From Lineus longissimus (taxonomy: Eukaryota > Nemertea > Pilidiophora > Heteronemertea > Lineidae), in assembly GCF_910592395.1 (NCBI RefSeq), contig NC_088319.1:6140001-6200000 (forward strand): a stretch of 60,000 nt of DNA. The letters run 5' to 3'. Of this stretch, positions 49,086-59,345 are shown in pieces. Numbering within the stretch: position 1 is the first letter of the stretch; every line of letters begins with the position of its first letter. Below the pieces are notes generated by a model that was not told the origin of the DNA, made no database searches, and saw nothing but the letters and a program-made list of their open reading frames with translations. A program made the position numbers and the translations under genes.

Positions 49086-49706
49086 ATGAGTGAAGTATTT
49101 ATTTACGAGCCACACAATATGTTAATTTCTGGTGTTACCAATTGTGGTAAGACATATTTTGCCCTTGACCTCTTAGAAAAGGAGTATCGGCACAAGTTCC
49201 AGAACATAGTCATTTTCTGTCCAACATATTTCAACAATAAGACATATGAAAGGAAATGGATTTACCAAGACAAGAACGTCTACATAGTTAATCCCGAAGC
49301 TGTGGCCAGTAATTTGGACCTTGTGCTTCAGTTTGCTACTCTGACCTTTGCTGGTTCTAACACATTATTCCTCATTGATGACTGTGCTAATTTGAGAGAC
49401 ACAAAAAAGAAGGTGTCCGAGTTATGTAATCTTGCCTTTTCCGGCAGGCACTACAATCTCACTGTTTGGTTACTAGTTCAGAAGTACAATTCAGTTGTCA
49501 AGGACTACAGAGAGAACATAAGAATTTTAGTATTATTTTTTAATAAGGATGAATCAGCCATGAAAGATGCCTTAGAAGAAAACAGTGTTATTCCTAAGGA
49601 GAAAAGACAGTACTACATAGAAGAACTTAAGATGAAAAAAGGATCAAAACTGATCATTAGACTTCAACATCCATTTGGATTTACTCTTTCACATCAAAAA
49701 TCTTAG
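49086..49706 (+). CDS. Polinton A32/FtsK-HerA-type DNA-packaging ATPase, 206 aa
   Basis: ATG 49086 in TTTAAATG. Walker A is SGVTNCGKT at residues about 14-22, and Walker B is TLFLIDDCAN near residue 98. A downstream sensor-like stretch reads LAFSGRHYNLTVWLLVQKYN. Length and motif order match Polinton/adintovirus packaging ATPases. The frame is intact. It is divergent from integrase with a shared 4-base gap (CATTTAAATG), so one short promoter must serve both directions. It would pump element DNA into preformed capsids. Confidence 0.92.
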   Translation: MSEVFIYEPHNMLISGVTNCGKTYFALDLLEKEYRHKFQNIVIFCPTYFNNKTYERKWIYQDKNVYIVNPEAVASNLDLVLQFATLTFAGSNTLFLIDDCANLRDTKKKVSELCNLAFSGRHYNLTVWLLVQKYNSVVKDYRENIRILVLFFNKDESAMKDALEENSVIPKEKRQYYIEELKMKKGSKLIIRLQHPFGFTLSHQKS

Positions 49707-49721
49707 TCCCGCTTCTCATCA

Positions 49722-50180
49722 TCAGTACTGTGTCCGATCAGTTGTCTTAGTCTTTCTAACCCTAGTAAAATAATAAATTATTAACCCTAAACCACTAAGT
49801 CCTAGGATAATCCATAGGTACTCGTATTTCTTCATTTCATCACTAGGTTGGTAGTAATCACTTAATTGTGGTCGCTGAGGTAGTACAATAGTTCTTTCTG
49901 GATGTAAATGATTGTAAACAGTAAGTGCTGAATCAGTATTGTTAAAATCAATAGAAGCGTCTCTTTCTCTCTTTAATTCAAGATTAACGAAGTCAATGGT
50001 ACTTTTCCTATGCTCCTCCCATTCGGTTGAAGCTTTTTGTAATTGCTCCTGAGCCAAATCATGTCTTTTCACTTCAGTCTCATAGCCATTCTTGTCTAGT
50101 TTTTTAAAAAGGTAACCGGATCCAGTGAATGCTAATCCATTGATTATTGCAGATCCAAATAACATGCCAATGCCAGCCAT
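49722..50180 (-). CDS. Polinton membrane/virion protein, 152 aa, two hydrophobic ends
   Basis: ATG 50180 in GAATTAAATGG. The N-terminal hydrophobic segment MAGIGMLFGSAIINGLAFTG is followed by a charged helical middle (LAQEQLQKASTEWEEHRKST), then a C-terminal TM helix (LWIILGLSGLGLIIYYF) and a basic tail. It recurs beside the capsid genes in Polintons; function unknown. Position suggests a virion or membrane role. Confidence 0.75.
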   Translation of the reverse strand: MAGIGMLFGSAIINGLAFTGSGYLFKKLDKNGYETEVKRHDLAQEQLQKASTEWEEHRKSTIDFVNLELKRERDASIDFNNTDSALTVYNHLHPERTIVLPQRPQLSDYYQPSDEMKKYEYLWIILGLSGLGLIIYYFTRVRKTKTTDRTQY

Positions 50181-50202
50181 TTAATTCCAATGAATTTTAA
50201 TT

Positions 50203-50970
50203 TCAATGATGTGTCCCTGAGAGCATAGCTCGAGTTAATACCAATTGGTACTGTACATTATGACCATTAAGATCGATAATTTCACCTTTTTCATCAGTTA
50301 AGCGAATATTCAGCTTATTGAATCTTGGTTTACAGGGAATTGCTATTGGTTTCTCAAATGTGTATGCTATTAAATCACCAAAATTAGCTTCCTTTATTGG
50401 TCTTGTGGTTAGCACATCAGATGCTTCACCATTACTTAATACACTATTAGATTCGATTATGTCACAGTGAAAAACAAAATGGTTAATTGGTCTAAAATTG
50501 ATGGGTTTCTCGCTTACAACATCATCCTTACTTTTATTGTCTAAAGGGTAAGGCCATTCTGATTTCATGCCAAATAATTCATTACTTTTACCAATAAAAT
50601 AGATCTGATAATGCGCCTCATTTTTTCTCTTTAGGAAGTGTAAGATGGCCTTACCTGTTGGTTCTTCAAGGTCAAATCTGACAGCACCTCTACTCATACT
50701 ATTTTCTTTCAACTTATCCGCAAATACTTTTGAAAAGCTCTGTAGGTCATAGAGACCATCTGGTAGCGTAATCTCTGCCACATCAAAACCCTTAACTTTG
50801 ATTCGGTTATTCTCCCTGGCTGCACTTATGTTGTAGAATGTACAAGGTATTACTGCAAAAGTTAAAGTGATGCTACATGCATCTTGAATTTCAGTCTTGA
50901 GATTGACTGTTAAATCACTTGAACTCTGATCTGGATAGTCACTTGAATCTATGTTCATTACAGTAATCAT
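50203..50970 (-). CDS. Polinton minor capsid (penton-like) protein, 255 aa
   Basis: ATG 50970 in AGTAAATG. The N-terminus is MITVMNIDSSDYPDQSSSDL with alternating beta-strand-like stretches (CSITLTFAVIPCTFYNIS, AEITLPDGLYDLQSFSK), as in single jelly-roll minor capsid proteins. Its position between small membrane genes and the major capsid gene is usual. The C-terminus has NIRLTDEKGEIIDLNG, shared with the gene at 34761-36968. The last eight codons, including RAMLSG and the stop, come from a partial double-hairpin repeat (50211-50234). The frame is intact. Confidence 0.8.
   Translation of the reverse strand: MITVMNIDSSDYPDQSSSDLTVNLKTEIQDACSITLTFAVIPCTFYNISAARENNRIKVKGFDVAEITLPDGLYDLQSFSKVFADKLKENSMSRGAVRFDLEEPTGKAILHFLKRKNEAHYQIYFIGKSNELFGMKSEWPYPLDNKSKDDVVSEKPINFRPINHFVFHCDIIESNSVLSNGEASDVLTTRPIKEANFGDLIAYTFEKPIAIPCKPRFNKLNIRLTDEKGEIIDLNGHNVQYQLVLTRAMLSGTHH
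50211..50234 (+). repeat. Partial double-hairpin repeat at the end of the minor capsid gene
   Basis: Complete second hairpin (GAGC-ATA-GCTC) and a remnant GTGTCCC of the first. It forms the C-terminus of the leftward gene. Confidence 0.82.
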
Positions 50971-51027
50971 TTACTTAAGCAAATTTTCGTTTTCAAATTT
51001 ACCTTTTATCAAATAAGTAAATTATTC

Positions 51028-51264
51028 TTACTTCATAATATTTCTGGGTAGGATTCCTTGATCGTAAAGGTACTCTAATGTTCCATTACTAATAGCTACA
51101 GTTCCTCCCAGTTTAAGAATTTCCTCTAGGTTGGCCTGACTTGGGGGACCAATATTGATTCTCAAGAACCTTTTCAGTAACATAGAGTAACCAATTGTTG
51201 TTGATGCCAACAGTAAACTTTGATACAGTGTATTTATGATATCTTTCTTTCCTGGTGTATCCAT
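51028..51264 (-). CDS. Small Polinton membrane protein, 78 aa
   Basis: ATG 51264 in GTAATTAAATGG. Hydrophobic segment LYQSLLLASTTIGYSMLLKR, then LEEILKLGGTVAISNGTLEY and YDQGILPRNIMK. A small gene of this pattern is common next to the capsid genes of Polintons; role unknown. Confidence 0.7.
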   Translation of the reverse strand: MDTPGKKDIINTLYQSLLLASTTIGYSMLLKRFLRINIGPPSQANLEEILKLGGTVAISNGTLEYLYDQGILPRNIMK

Positions 51265-51310
51265 TTAATTACTTAGAAAATCACTAGTAAAACTCATTTA
51301 TCTAGTATTC

Positions 51311-51393
51311 AGTGTTGGAGCGAACTTTGTTCTTGCAGCACCTCAGTGTTGGAGCGAACTTTGTTCTTGCAGCACCTCAGTGCTGGAGTGAAG
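51311..51393. repeat. 34-bp tandem repeat with GAAC-TTT-GTTC hairpin
   Basis: Two full units and a partial third (starts 51311, 51345, 51379). Each full unit has GCGAACTTTGTTCTTGC, a relative of the first hairpin with a changed but paired stem. The third contains the stop of the major capsid gene. Confidence 0.75.
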
Positions 51394-52633
51394 CAATCTG
51401 AGAATTCTGGATGTTTACCTGGGCGTCAGAAACCACGAATATGTGCATTTTGTATGGTCCCTTTCCAGATTTCTTTGTAATAGATAATTGAATACCATCT
51501 TTTGTGTTCTGGAGCTTCTTTCCTGATCCGTGAAGGCGATTATCCTCAGAAGTTCTCAGGTCCAACCATAAACCATAGTGATTAGAATCACCATAGTATT
51601 TCTCCATGGTCATGTTACAGTCATGAGTTTTCTTCAAATCTTCAGACATAAAATGTTTCTTGATCTCCTCCCATTGATCCATCATTCTCATTCCTTCTGG
51701 GAACACCTGATTGGCAACACCCTCTATTGTGATCTGCACTTTACTTATGTTAGGGTTTTCAAACTTCTCTGAATCTCTAGCTCCATCTACATAGTCAGAC
51801 ACAAATAGTAATAATAATCCTTTAATAGACATTCTTGGAAAGTTGATGTTCTCATTAATTAGTGTTTCATTAGCAGTAACATTGACTGTCTTAAAATGGT
51901 CTACCCAATCATAAAATATTGAGAATCCAGAATTGTACTTGTTACTCAATTGACTAGCAATCATCTTATTAGTAACCGTGTCGTATTCAAAACAAATATT
52001 CTCTAGTTTGTAGCCCATGCTAGCTGTGGTTGTGGTGACTATGATTTCCTCCTTTGGTGTTAAAGTTATTTCAATAATCACATCTTCTTGAATTGGAAAC
52101 TTGTAAAATGGAGCATGATGATGGAATAGTTCAAAATCTAATGGTATTTTGTACTTCTTGTCAAACACTTTCTTTAAAGTCTTTTCATTAGCTGTTTCTC
52201 CAGTGACATCAGCTTCAGCGACTCCTGATCTTAATTCTCTAAGATTTTTTGACTGAATACCCTGAAAAACTCTATCATTTCTTTCTTCTTCTGTAAACCA
52301 CAGATCTTTAAATGTAGAATAATGACTGTATTCGTCAAGGTCAAATATCTGCTCTGTTCCCCACTTAACCACCATCTTTGAGATTAGGTTTCTACCAAGA
52401 TTATTTACAACACTATTTTTAGAATCACCAGAAATGGTTACATCAGCAGACAGATAAAGAGATTTAGGTACAAAGAATGTATTCTCCCGCAATGCCGGTA
52501 TTCTAACATACAGTGTTTCTTTGGGGTTAGCAGATGAGGGGTTATGAGTAATGATATGATGCTGCCTCTCAGCTTTCAAACCAAGTGGAATCTTATGTGC
52601 CCTTTCGGTATTTAATAAATATCCTGTTGCCAT
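51377..52633 (-). CDS. Polinton major capsid protein (double jelly-roll), 418 aa
   Basis: ATG 52633, the gene next to the right TIR. Beta-rich throughout, with two similar halves. Landmarks include KWGTEQIFDLDEYSHYSTFK, an insertion-rich middle, IIEITLTPKEEIIVTTTTAS and MRMMDQWEEIKKHFM near residue 320. Length (about 420 aa), strand pattern and place beside the minor capsid gene fit the Polinton/adintovirus hexon-like capsid protein. The frame is intact and ends IASLQH within the 34-bp repeat. It would build the icosahedral shell. Confidence 0.85.
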   Translation of the reverse strand: MATGYLLNTERAHKIPLGLKAERQHHIITHNPSSANPKETLYVRIPALRENTFFVPKSLYLSADVTISGDSKNSVVNNLGRNLISKMVVKWGTEQIFDLDEYSHYSTFKDLWFTEEERNDRVFQGIQSKNLRELRSGVAEADVTGETANEKTLKKVFDKKYKIPLDFELFHHHAPFYKFPIQEDVIIEITLTPKEEIIVTTTTASMGYKLENICFEYDTVTNKMIASQLSNKYNSGFSIFYDWVDHFKTVNVTANETLINENINFPRMSIKGLLLLFVSDYVDGARDSEKFENPNISKVQITIEGVANQVFPEGMRMMDQWEEIKKHFMSEDLKKTHDCNMTMEKYYGDSNHYGLWLDLRTSEDNRLHGSGKKLQNTKDGIQLSITKKSGKGPYKMHIFVVSDAQVNIQNSQIASLQH

Positions 52634-52712
52634 TTTCTATTTATTTACTAGTAAAATTATGTACATGCAGTGAACAGTGCCAACATCATATATCAGGTAA
52701 AATGCACGGAAA

Positions 52713-52987
52713 AAAGCTATTGACGTGTACTTTCTGTTGGAATACAATAAGTCATGATTACATTAACCCATTGAACTCTAGTATTCCCTTACCATTTCAC
52801 TGCAACGCTTCACTGACCATTTCATTGCAACGCTTCACTGGGAATCTCATGAATGATAGAATATATGTATTGTGGTGTCTGGTTCTTAGGGGTTTCTAAG
52901 CTAATTTGAGACAAAAAGGCCTGTAAGGGCTTTTGTTAAAATAGCTTAGAATTACCTAGATTCCTACCACCACAATACATATATTCT
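52713..52987. repeat. Polinton right TIR, with an extra 25-bp tandem copy
   Basis: 275 bp, the inverted copy of the left TIR. It is longer because ACCATTTCACTGCAACGCTT plus CACTG (52791-52815) is repeated at 52816-52840 with one change. The outer 130 bases (52858-52987) form the same imperfect palindrome as at the left end. Confidence 0.93.
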
Positions 52988-53473
52988 TACCTTTACCGAG
53001 ACTTCAATTTGTGAGAGCTTCATGTTGACCCTGTTTGCTTCCCGAATTAGGCCATTGATGCCTCTATGGTTCTCGGATACGGCAGCCATTGCTGCGGTGT
53101 TGAGTTCATCGGTGACATTCATGAAGGACCACAGTTTCCTCTCAACTGTCATAACCTCATTGGCTGTCAGTCTCGCTTCCTTGTTGTAGGTATCTAAGTT
53201 ATGTCGGAGCTGCTGGACATCTTCTTCTGTAGCAACCCCATACAAGATCTGCATTATCTGGCCTGCAAAAGGCAAAAGAGCCTTAGTGTTGCAGGGGGGA
53301 AGGCAAACAGGCATACGGTCTGTAACGAGGGCCATATTATCATGAATACGAGCGATGAACTGCCTCTGGGCATAGTTGAAATTCAGGGCCGCCGCCCTCA
53401 TTTCATGGCAGATCACCAATGAGGCATTCTGGTACTGTCGTTCACAGTCAGCAGTGTTGGATATTGAATGTCA
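52988..53473 (-). pseudogene. F/Env-like glycoprotein, N-terminal part of the remaining ectodomain
   Basis: Opens after a TGA near 53475. It reads AQRQFIARIHDNMALVTDRM, then LPFAGQIMQILYGVATEEDV and long helical heptads (NKEARLTANEVMTVERKLW). A hydrophobic start, an FG-like ATEEDV turn and heptads recall the fusion subunit of baculovirus-F/errantivirus envelope proteins. It runs into the Polinton at the TACCTT duplication, and the same frame is picked up at 28012. No clear furin site or signal peptide lies in this exon. A gene for membrane fusion, split by the insertion; assignment by pattern. Confidence 0.5.
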
Positions 53474-53652
53474 TCAAATGTCATCAAATTGGGTCAATTT
53501 CTCACTCATCAATTCATCTTGTACACAAGCGGCACAAAATAACTTGACTTTGTTTGAAGGGCTCTCCCTGCGATGACGTCATGGCCGAATACTTCTGAAG
53601 ATTTCGAGTTCTTTCTTGGGAATTTCAAAAGGGCTCCAATGCCTCAACTTAC

Positions 53653-53801
53653 TTTAAAAAGACCACAGTGTTGATCACGCTATTCCCAACAGAGATTGTG
53701 GTAACGAGCCGCCATTGTTTATACCCAATTTGAACGAAGGACAGAATGAAGACGACCAACGGCAACTTGTAATGACTTTTCGGTGGCGTACAGACTAAGA
53801 C
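53653..53801 (-). other. Possible exon with hydrophobic leader upstream of the F/Env-like gene
   Basis: Bounded by TTTTTTGCAG (acceptor) and AAA|GTAAGT (donor). One frame carries HYKLPLVVFILSFVQIGYKQ, signal-peptide-like. Env genes of retroelements are often expressed from a spliced mRNA, which makes this a candidate leader, unproven. Confidence 0.35.
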
Positions 53802-53944
53802 CTGCAAAAAACAGAACGTTGATGTGTTTTTCATCATGTTGACTTAATTCCACTTTGACGTGCCATACAAACCAACACTCAACCAAGACAGCTGACTAAA
53901 TCGCTGCCACCGTCACCAGCATGACACATTCCTCTGCATCTCCA

Positions 53945-55533
53945 TCAGTGTTTGTTAAGAGATTTGATGAGAACTTCCATCAAAGCATCATGCTTTTTAC
54001 AGTCACTCTCATGCTTTTTGGCCTCAAGTTCTAATTTCTTCTCTTCGAATTCAAGCTTTCGTGCCTGAAGAGCCAGTTCTTCCCTCCGCAACTCGGACTC
54101 CACAGCCAGTTTTTCCTCAACATAACACAACACTGCCTCTTTCTTTTTCTTCTTCTTTGGAGGGGTTGTGCCATCATCACTCTCTTTACCATCCACAGCA
54201 TTGTCACCTGAAAAAAGTTCAGGAAGTGCAAAATTCATGTTGGCCGACAGATGCCAAACGGATAAATGGCTGAGGATTCTAAACCTGACTTTTTTCCAAC
54301 TGCACAAAAGAAAAACAGATATTTACTTTTTCTGAATTGATGAGTTGACCAGTACTTTACTTGGTCATTTGCTTACTTGGCAGTGCCATTAGAAGTTGAA
54401 GAGTTCTTAATTCAGTATCTGAATTCTGAGTCCTTATGCCGAATAAAGCCAGTGCAAACACTGTAGTATTTTGTGCTAAAAATAATCATTCGTGACGCGC
54501 AATTAGTTGAGACACAGCAGTCCCCTTCAGCTATTAAATACAGGGAAAGATTAAAATGAAATCATGCCTACATAGATTTCTTAGCAATTAATGCACACCT
54601 GGCAGCTCACCTTCTTTCTCCTTCAGATATTTCATTGCTTCATCCCTGATAAATTTCCCCTGTGTCTCTTGCAGCTTCTTTGTTTGGTTTACCTTTTCAG
54701 CTGCATTTAACTTGACTTGAGCCGATTCATTTGCCAAGCTGACTATACCTCCAACAGAACATTTGTTTTCTCGTATTCCTCGTCTATAGCGAGCTGAAAA
54801 TGGGAGGAGAGGTTTTAAAAACATGAAGTTATATGAATGGTCCAGGGGCCATGTTAATGCAGGCCATTTGCAGTGGATGTACAAGTCACATGGGAATTGG
54901 ATGACATTAAGTTCAACAGTTTAGGGACGACGATGACGACAGACGCCACGCCAAAGCAATAGCTCACTCTTCTCAGAAGTGAGCTAATAAAAATGGTCAT
55001 CATTCATATTAATCATAATGATGAACAGATCCATCCTCTTTTGTGGGCTTTCTGTGTACATGTACATGTAAATTCTAATGAGTGGTATACATGTAATAAG
55101 TATATTAAACCTGTTAAAGATGTTCATCACACTAAATTTAATATGGCGATGGAGAACATGAAATTTTCCAGGTCAAATGGAAGACAGATTCTATTTCCGT
55201 AACCATAAATCATTGCTGGCATAAATCAAAACGCCAGCTCTCATTTTACCTCTTCAATGACTCCATCTCAGAGGCATTAAACTTCTTCACAAGCAACCTT
55301 GCTCTATCTTTGCACTGTCGCTGGCTCACGCTCCTCTGCCTTTCCGATAAAATTCCATTTAAAATTTTGTGAATCCCCGACCATTCTTCTCTGCATCCCT
55401 GTCCATTTTGGTCTATGCGTTTACAATAAACTTCTCTGAGCAAGAGAACGTCCAACTCTGCATAAAACTGGACAGGAGGGAACTGCTTTTCTTTCTCTTT
55501 CTGATTATCACTTTCAACAGTATTGCTGGGCAT
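53945..55533 (-). CDS. SANT/Myb-like DNA-binding protein, three exons, 239 aa
   Basis: Exon 1 (55533-55250) starts ATG and encodes a trihelix/Myb-like domain (FYAELDVLLLREVYCKRIDQ then VSQRQCKDRARLLVKKFNAS), ending AG|GTAAAA. Exon 2 (54783-54611) uses TATAG|ACGAGG, encodes a helical linker (ESAQVKLNAAEKVNQTKKLQ) and ends GAAG|GTGAGC. Exon 3 (54207-53945) follows CTTTTTTCAG and encodes a PPKKKKKK nuclear-signal-like run. A long coiled coil (ELRREELALQARKLEFEEKK) and KKHDALMEVLIKSLNKH follow, then TGA. All phases fit. Myb domain plus C-terminal coiled coil is the layout of many transposon-derived regulators. Exon 2 acceptor choice is by frame; the upstream CAG acceptor would bring a stop. Confidence 0.65.
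54924..54988 (-). repeat. Diverged TTAGCTCACC-family 5' end fragment
   Basis: In reverse orientation: TTAGCTCACTTCTGAG with GAGTGAGCT hairpin, then GGCGTGGCGTCTGTCG. It lies inside the intron of the SANT-like gene. Confidence 0.65.
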
Positions 55534-55559
55534 TTTTTCTGAAAATTAAAAAGGAGTAA

Positions 55560-56030
55560 AAGAGATAGGTTGTGTTTTCAATATGTTTTCCAGTGCTTGA
55601 TATGGACAAATGTTTCGCATGGCCTGGATGGGCCTCGGTTCAACCAACTTTCTGACCAAACTTGTAGGCCTATTACAGCTAGGAAGTGAAATTCAACAAT
55701 GGCAAGCCATGTACATGTTATTACACTTTACCTGAAGCCAAGTCTTTGTTTGTAAACAAGGGTATGATTGATACTGGAACATTGGGTCAAAGGGCCCAGG
55801 GTTAGGACTAGAGCTACCGGCCCAGCCTATCGATCCTTGAAGACGAGCTAAAGAATGAGGATGAATTATGAATAGGCTTGCCACCATGTTGATGCTGCTT
55901 GGCCTCGAGGTTTTGTTTACATGGTTTAGGCCCTATGACATGTCAGGCTATGATGTAGCCTATGCCTGGACTGGTCCAGTGAATCCGACCCCGTGAATGA
56001 CCGTACACAGGATCATACAGGGGCGTAGCT

Positions 56031-56066
<36 letters not shown>

Positions 56067-57149
56067 ATTGAATGATTATTCATTAATGAGTCTATCAATG
56101 TCATCTACAGTGCCTGCATCAACCCTATAGTGTACAGGCCTACTGCAATAGATCGCAATGGCCAATGTACTGTACTGTACAGCTCAGACATGGCTGGCAG
56201 TGCGATTTCGAAACCACTTTTCTCGGCGCTCAAACTCGCTCAAAATGACAGTTGATCACATTACATGCAGTTCCTAAGTATGACAAACATATTCAAAGGA
56301 CGTTCAATGAAATATTTCTGGTTCTATCAGATTAGTAGCGTGGGACAAGGGCTTTTTGGAAGTCGTTTTGCACTTACGAAGACCACCCGCAATCCTCGTA
56401 GAAACGAGACGAATGTGAAGCATACGATTTCGCCAGGCATGACGTAGCATCAAAAATCGATGACGTCATACACAAATTGCAATCGTAATTGTAATCGTAG
56501 GCAGTGTGGGAACTCCGTAATGCTATGCAAAACACCATTCTGTATACGTGACCACGCACACGAAAACACGCCCCAATAAAATCGCTTATTGCACCAAACA
56601 AAACCACAGACAATCAAATATCTCACGCGTATCACGTAACTAAGACTCTTATTAGATACATACTTTTGTATCTCTCCGTGTCGTTGTGTTATTTTTTTTC
56701 ATAATCACCGATGGAAGTTGGGAATTTTCGCTAAATGTCAGCGTGCGATCGCCATTTCCTGACGTGTTTCCTGACGTGTCAGAGGCGGAGCGTAACTCAA
56801 AAAGTAGCATCCGGAGTATGTATATTCAACCTACGGCGCCGCCTTATTCTTTCTTCAATTGATTGTAAATCAGCAGGCGTGACCTATACATGTTCCAGAC
56901 TCCATGTCGCGTGGTTAGCCCATCTGCTGTGTCCAATTTGCATGCCAAAGAAGTCGCAACAAATTCAAATCTCAGGCTGCTTGTTGATTGGCTGCAGACT
57001 GAGTGAACAGGCAATATCCAAACAGCCTGCCGCGAAGTGTGTAGCCCTTCGCAAAATAGTGCAGACAAACATTATCAAAAAAGGGTATTAATTGACCAAT
57101 GCATTGCCCACACATCTTAGGCAGATTGTATGTTTTAAAAGTTTTAAAC
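55560..57149. other. Non-coding stretch with a poly-G run
   Basis: No gene recognised. AGGGGCGTAGCTGGGG (56019-56034) is a word often seen at repeat edges. Short frames near 56374-57091 have no motif. Confidence 0.4.
56031..56062. repeat. Poly-G tract, 32 bases
   Basis: An uninterrupted G run; length may be unreliable in sequencing. Confidence 0.9.
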
Positions 57150-57370
57150 AATGCATCAAGACATATTTGTTTAAGGAAGCCTTTTATCACTGATTGTTTT
57201 AACTATGTTTTAAACTGTCCTGTAATTGTTTTAATCATGTTTTAAATGTCTTTCCTATTATTACTGTATGAATGTACTTTTGTAAAGCGCTACTGGCAAT
57301 TAATTTTTAAGTAGCGCTATAAAAATAATAAATTATTATTATTATTATTATAAATTATTATTATTATTAC
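57150..57370 (+). repeat. Non-LTR retrotransposon 3' tail (CR1/L2-like)
   Basis: TTTGTAAAGCGCTAC and GTAGCGCTATAAAA form a stem-loop followed by (ATT)n at 57327-57369. This is the usual 3' end of CR1/L2-group LINEs and their SINEs. No coding part is recognisable upstream. Confidence 0.6.
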
Positions 57371-58848
57371 CAAATATGACGGATCTTTTTAATGGAATCT
57401 CGATTTCTTAACATTTTGAAATTTTCTATCGAGAGAAAATGCGATATTTTTGCTGGATAAAGTATTACAATATTCTTGTAATAGTGATTAAACATTTGGG
57501 GACTGGGTAATCATTGGAGCATAGTAAAATGTGGAATGATTAGCCTGGCACGGCGAGGGTGTGCTGTGTCCAGGAAATGGCGGTAAATGGGTTGTTCTCG
57601 GGCCGGGTTTCTCTAGCGGACTGATATCCGAGTTCGTCACAATAAGCGATGATACAGGTCTGTATGTTCACTAGAAAAAGATGCATGTCAAAGTGTCGAA
57701 ATATGTAATGAATTATTTCGAGATGGTTTATGCGTTTTTTAGTGTGGGTTTAAATAAACAAATGTAACGACTCCAGTCTATTCAGACGTTTCGTATAATT
57801 GGCACTTTTTCAATGAATGACTTTACAAATTTGGTCAACCAGGTTAAATACTATTGCGAACAGAGAATGTAGTTTACGCTACATCCCAACAAAAGTCAGC
57901 CGCGATATCCCAACGTGTTCAGGTTTGTTGTTGTTTATCTGCGATTTCATTGATTGAGGTTCGTGGGGGCGTGGCTTCCTAGAAATTTAGTGCATAGAGT
58001 CGGCCGAAAGGTGGCTCTAGATGTGCGTTCCAGAAAGCAAAATGGCGGTTCAAGTGAATGATGCAGCGAGTTACAAAGAGATAATTTTAAGAATTACATA
58101 AAAATATGAGCTGAAAGTAACTCCACGCCATTTGAAAAGGTGGGTTACGAAGTCAGGCATCTGAAAAATATTTATTCGATGACTGATACCAGTTGGTCCA
58201 TGACATTTAGACCAAGGGGACAAGCGGTTCGTATAGTATAAATCCAGCATGATTATTTAGCTAGCAGACGATTTTCTAGTGCACAACTTCTCTCATTATT
58301 AGTTTGAGTTAACTTTTCAAGTCCATAGATATGGAGGTCATTAATAGATAGTCCAGTCAATCTAAGGTTTGACCTAGGAATAATTGCAACAGAAACGAAA
58401 CCTTTTGTAATAGTTTTTAATCTGTATATAGAGTAACATATTAAAAATCTAGGAAAATCAATTTGCTGGAACAATATTTTTGGGCGGGGTCGAATATTGG
58501 TGATATTTGGGGTACTGGCGAAATTAGGTACCCTATGAAATGTTAGCCCAGTAAGGTATTGGTCAGCTTGAATACATTTTTTTCGTCTTGTATCATGATT
58601 TCATAGTCTATTCTATCAACTAGAACAGTTTTATCTTATTTGATGGATCCTTTGTATTCAAAACGTTGGTACGTCTACCCCAGGTCTACTAGGTCCTTTA
58701 GCTGCAAAGTCAAAATGTCTCTGAAGTCAAATGCTAAAAGACAGTTGGTTTGAAATACCATTAACTGGTATATTTCAAGCATGGAAGCATATTTCCTAGG
58801 ATTGGTTAACATCAGACTGCACAACAATCAGTTAGAACTATGAGCATT
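57371..58848. other. Non-coding stretch, possible short first exon
   Basis: Nothing firm. AAAATGGCGGTTCAAGTGAA at 58039 could start a short exon (about 50 bases); no donor consensus was confirmed. Confidence 0.3.
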
Positions 58849-59345
58849 TCACAAATCAGTATCTTTTGATATTTCGTCTACGTCCTCCTTCGTCATATTT
58901 TCACATATACCCCTACATTCAACACAAGCGGGCGTACACTCGAGCCCAAGTCCTCTGCACCCACACCGTTTTCCACACCCCGTCTTGCACTTGCATCGTA
59001 TCACTTCCAGTAATACTTTGGGAGCAGGTTCCAAATCAGTCATGATGGGGACCATGTGACCCTCTGTGATCCTCCAACCCCAATCTTCTGGCTCAAGGTT
59101 GACATCTTTCCATGCCTGAATTTGGTGAAACACACGGAAGCTATGGTACTTAGCAGCTGCTGTAGTAGGTGGCAACGACTTTGGTTGGACAACCTTTGTG
59201 CTTCTTGATACTAACTCCTGAAACCTGTAGTGCCTTAGCGTATCTAAGTTGTCAGTTGGTTTTGCCTTATATAGACACAATAGAGCTTTTTCCCCTGCTT
59301 GAATGATATCATCCCTGCTTGAATCTGCATCTGCATTCTTGCATA
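58849..59345 (-). pseudogene. C-terminal domain of a second XPG-type (Academ-like) transposase
   Basis: Reads AGEKALLCLYKAKPTDNLDT then LPPTTAAAKYHSFRVFHQIQ, EDWGW, PIMTDLEPAPKVLLEVIRCK and a cysteine cluster (CKTGCGKRCGCRGLGLEC then CVECRGIC). The order LPPT, a Trp-bearing helix, GW, a Pro-rich turn and a CXC-like cluster is the same as at the C-terminus of the 1589-aa transposase (residues about 1470-1575), though sequence identity is low. The nuclease core is absent: upstream, sequence changes abruptly to a reverse transcriptase. A fragment joined to another element by rearrangement. Confidence 0.6.
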
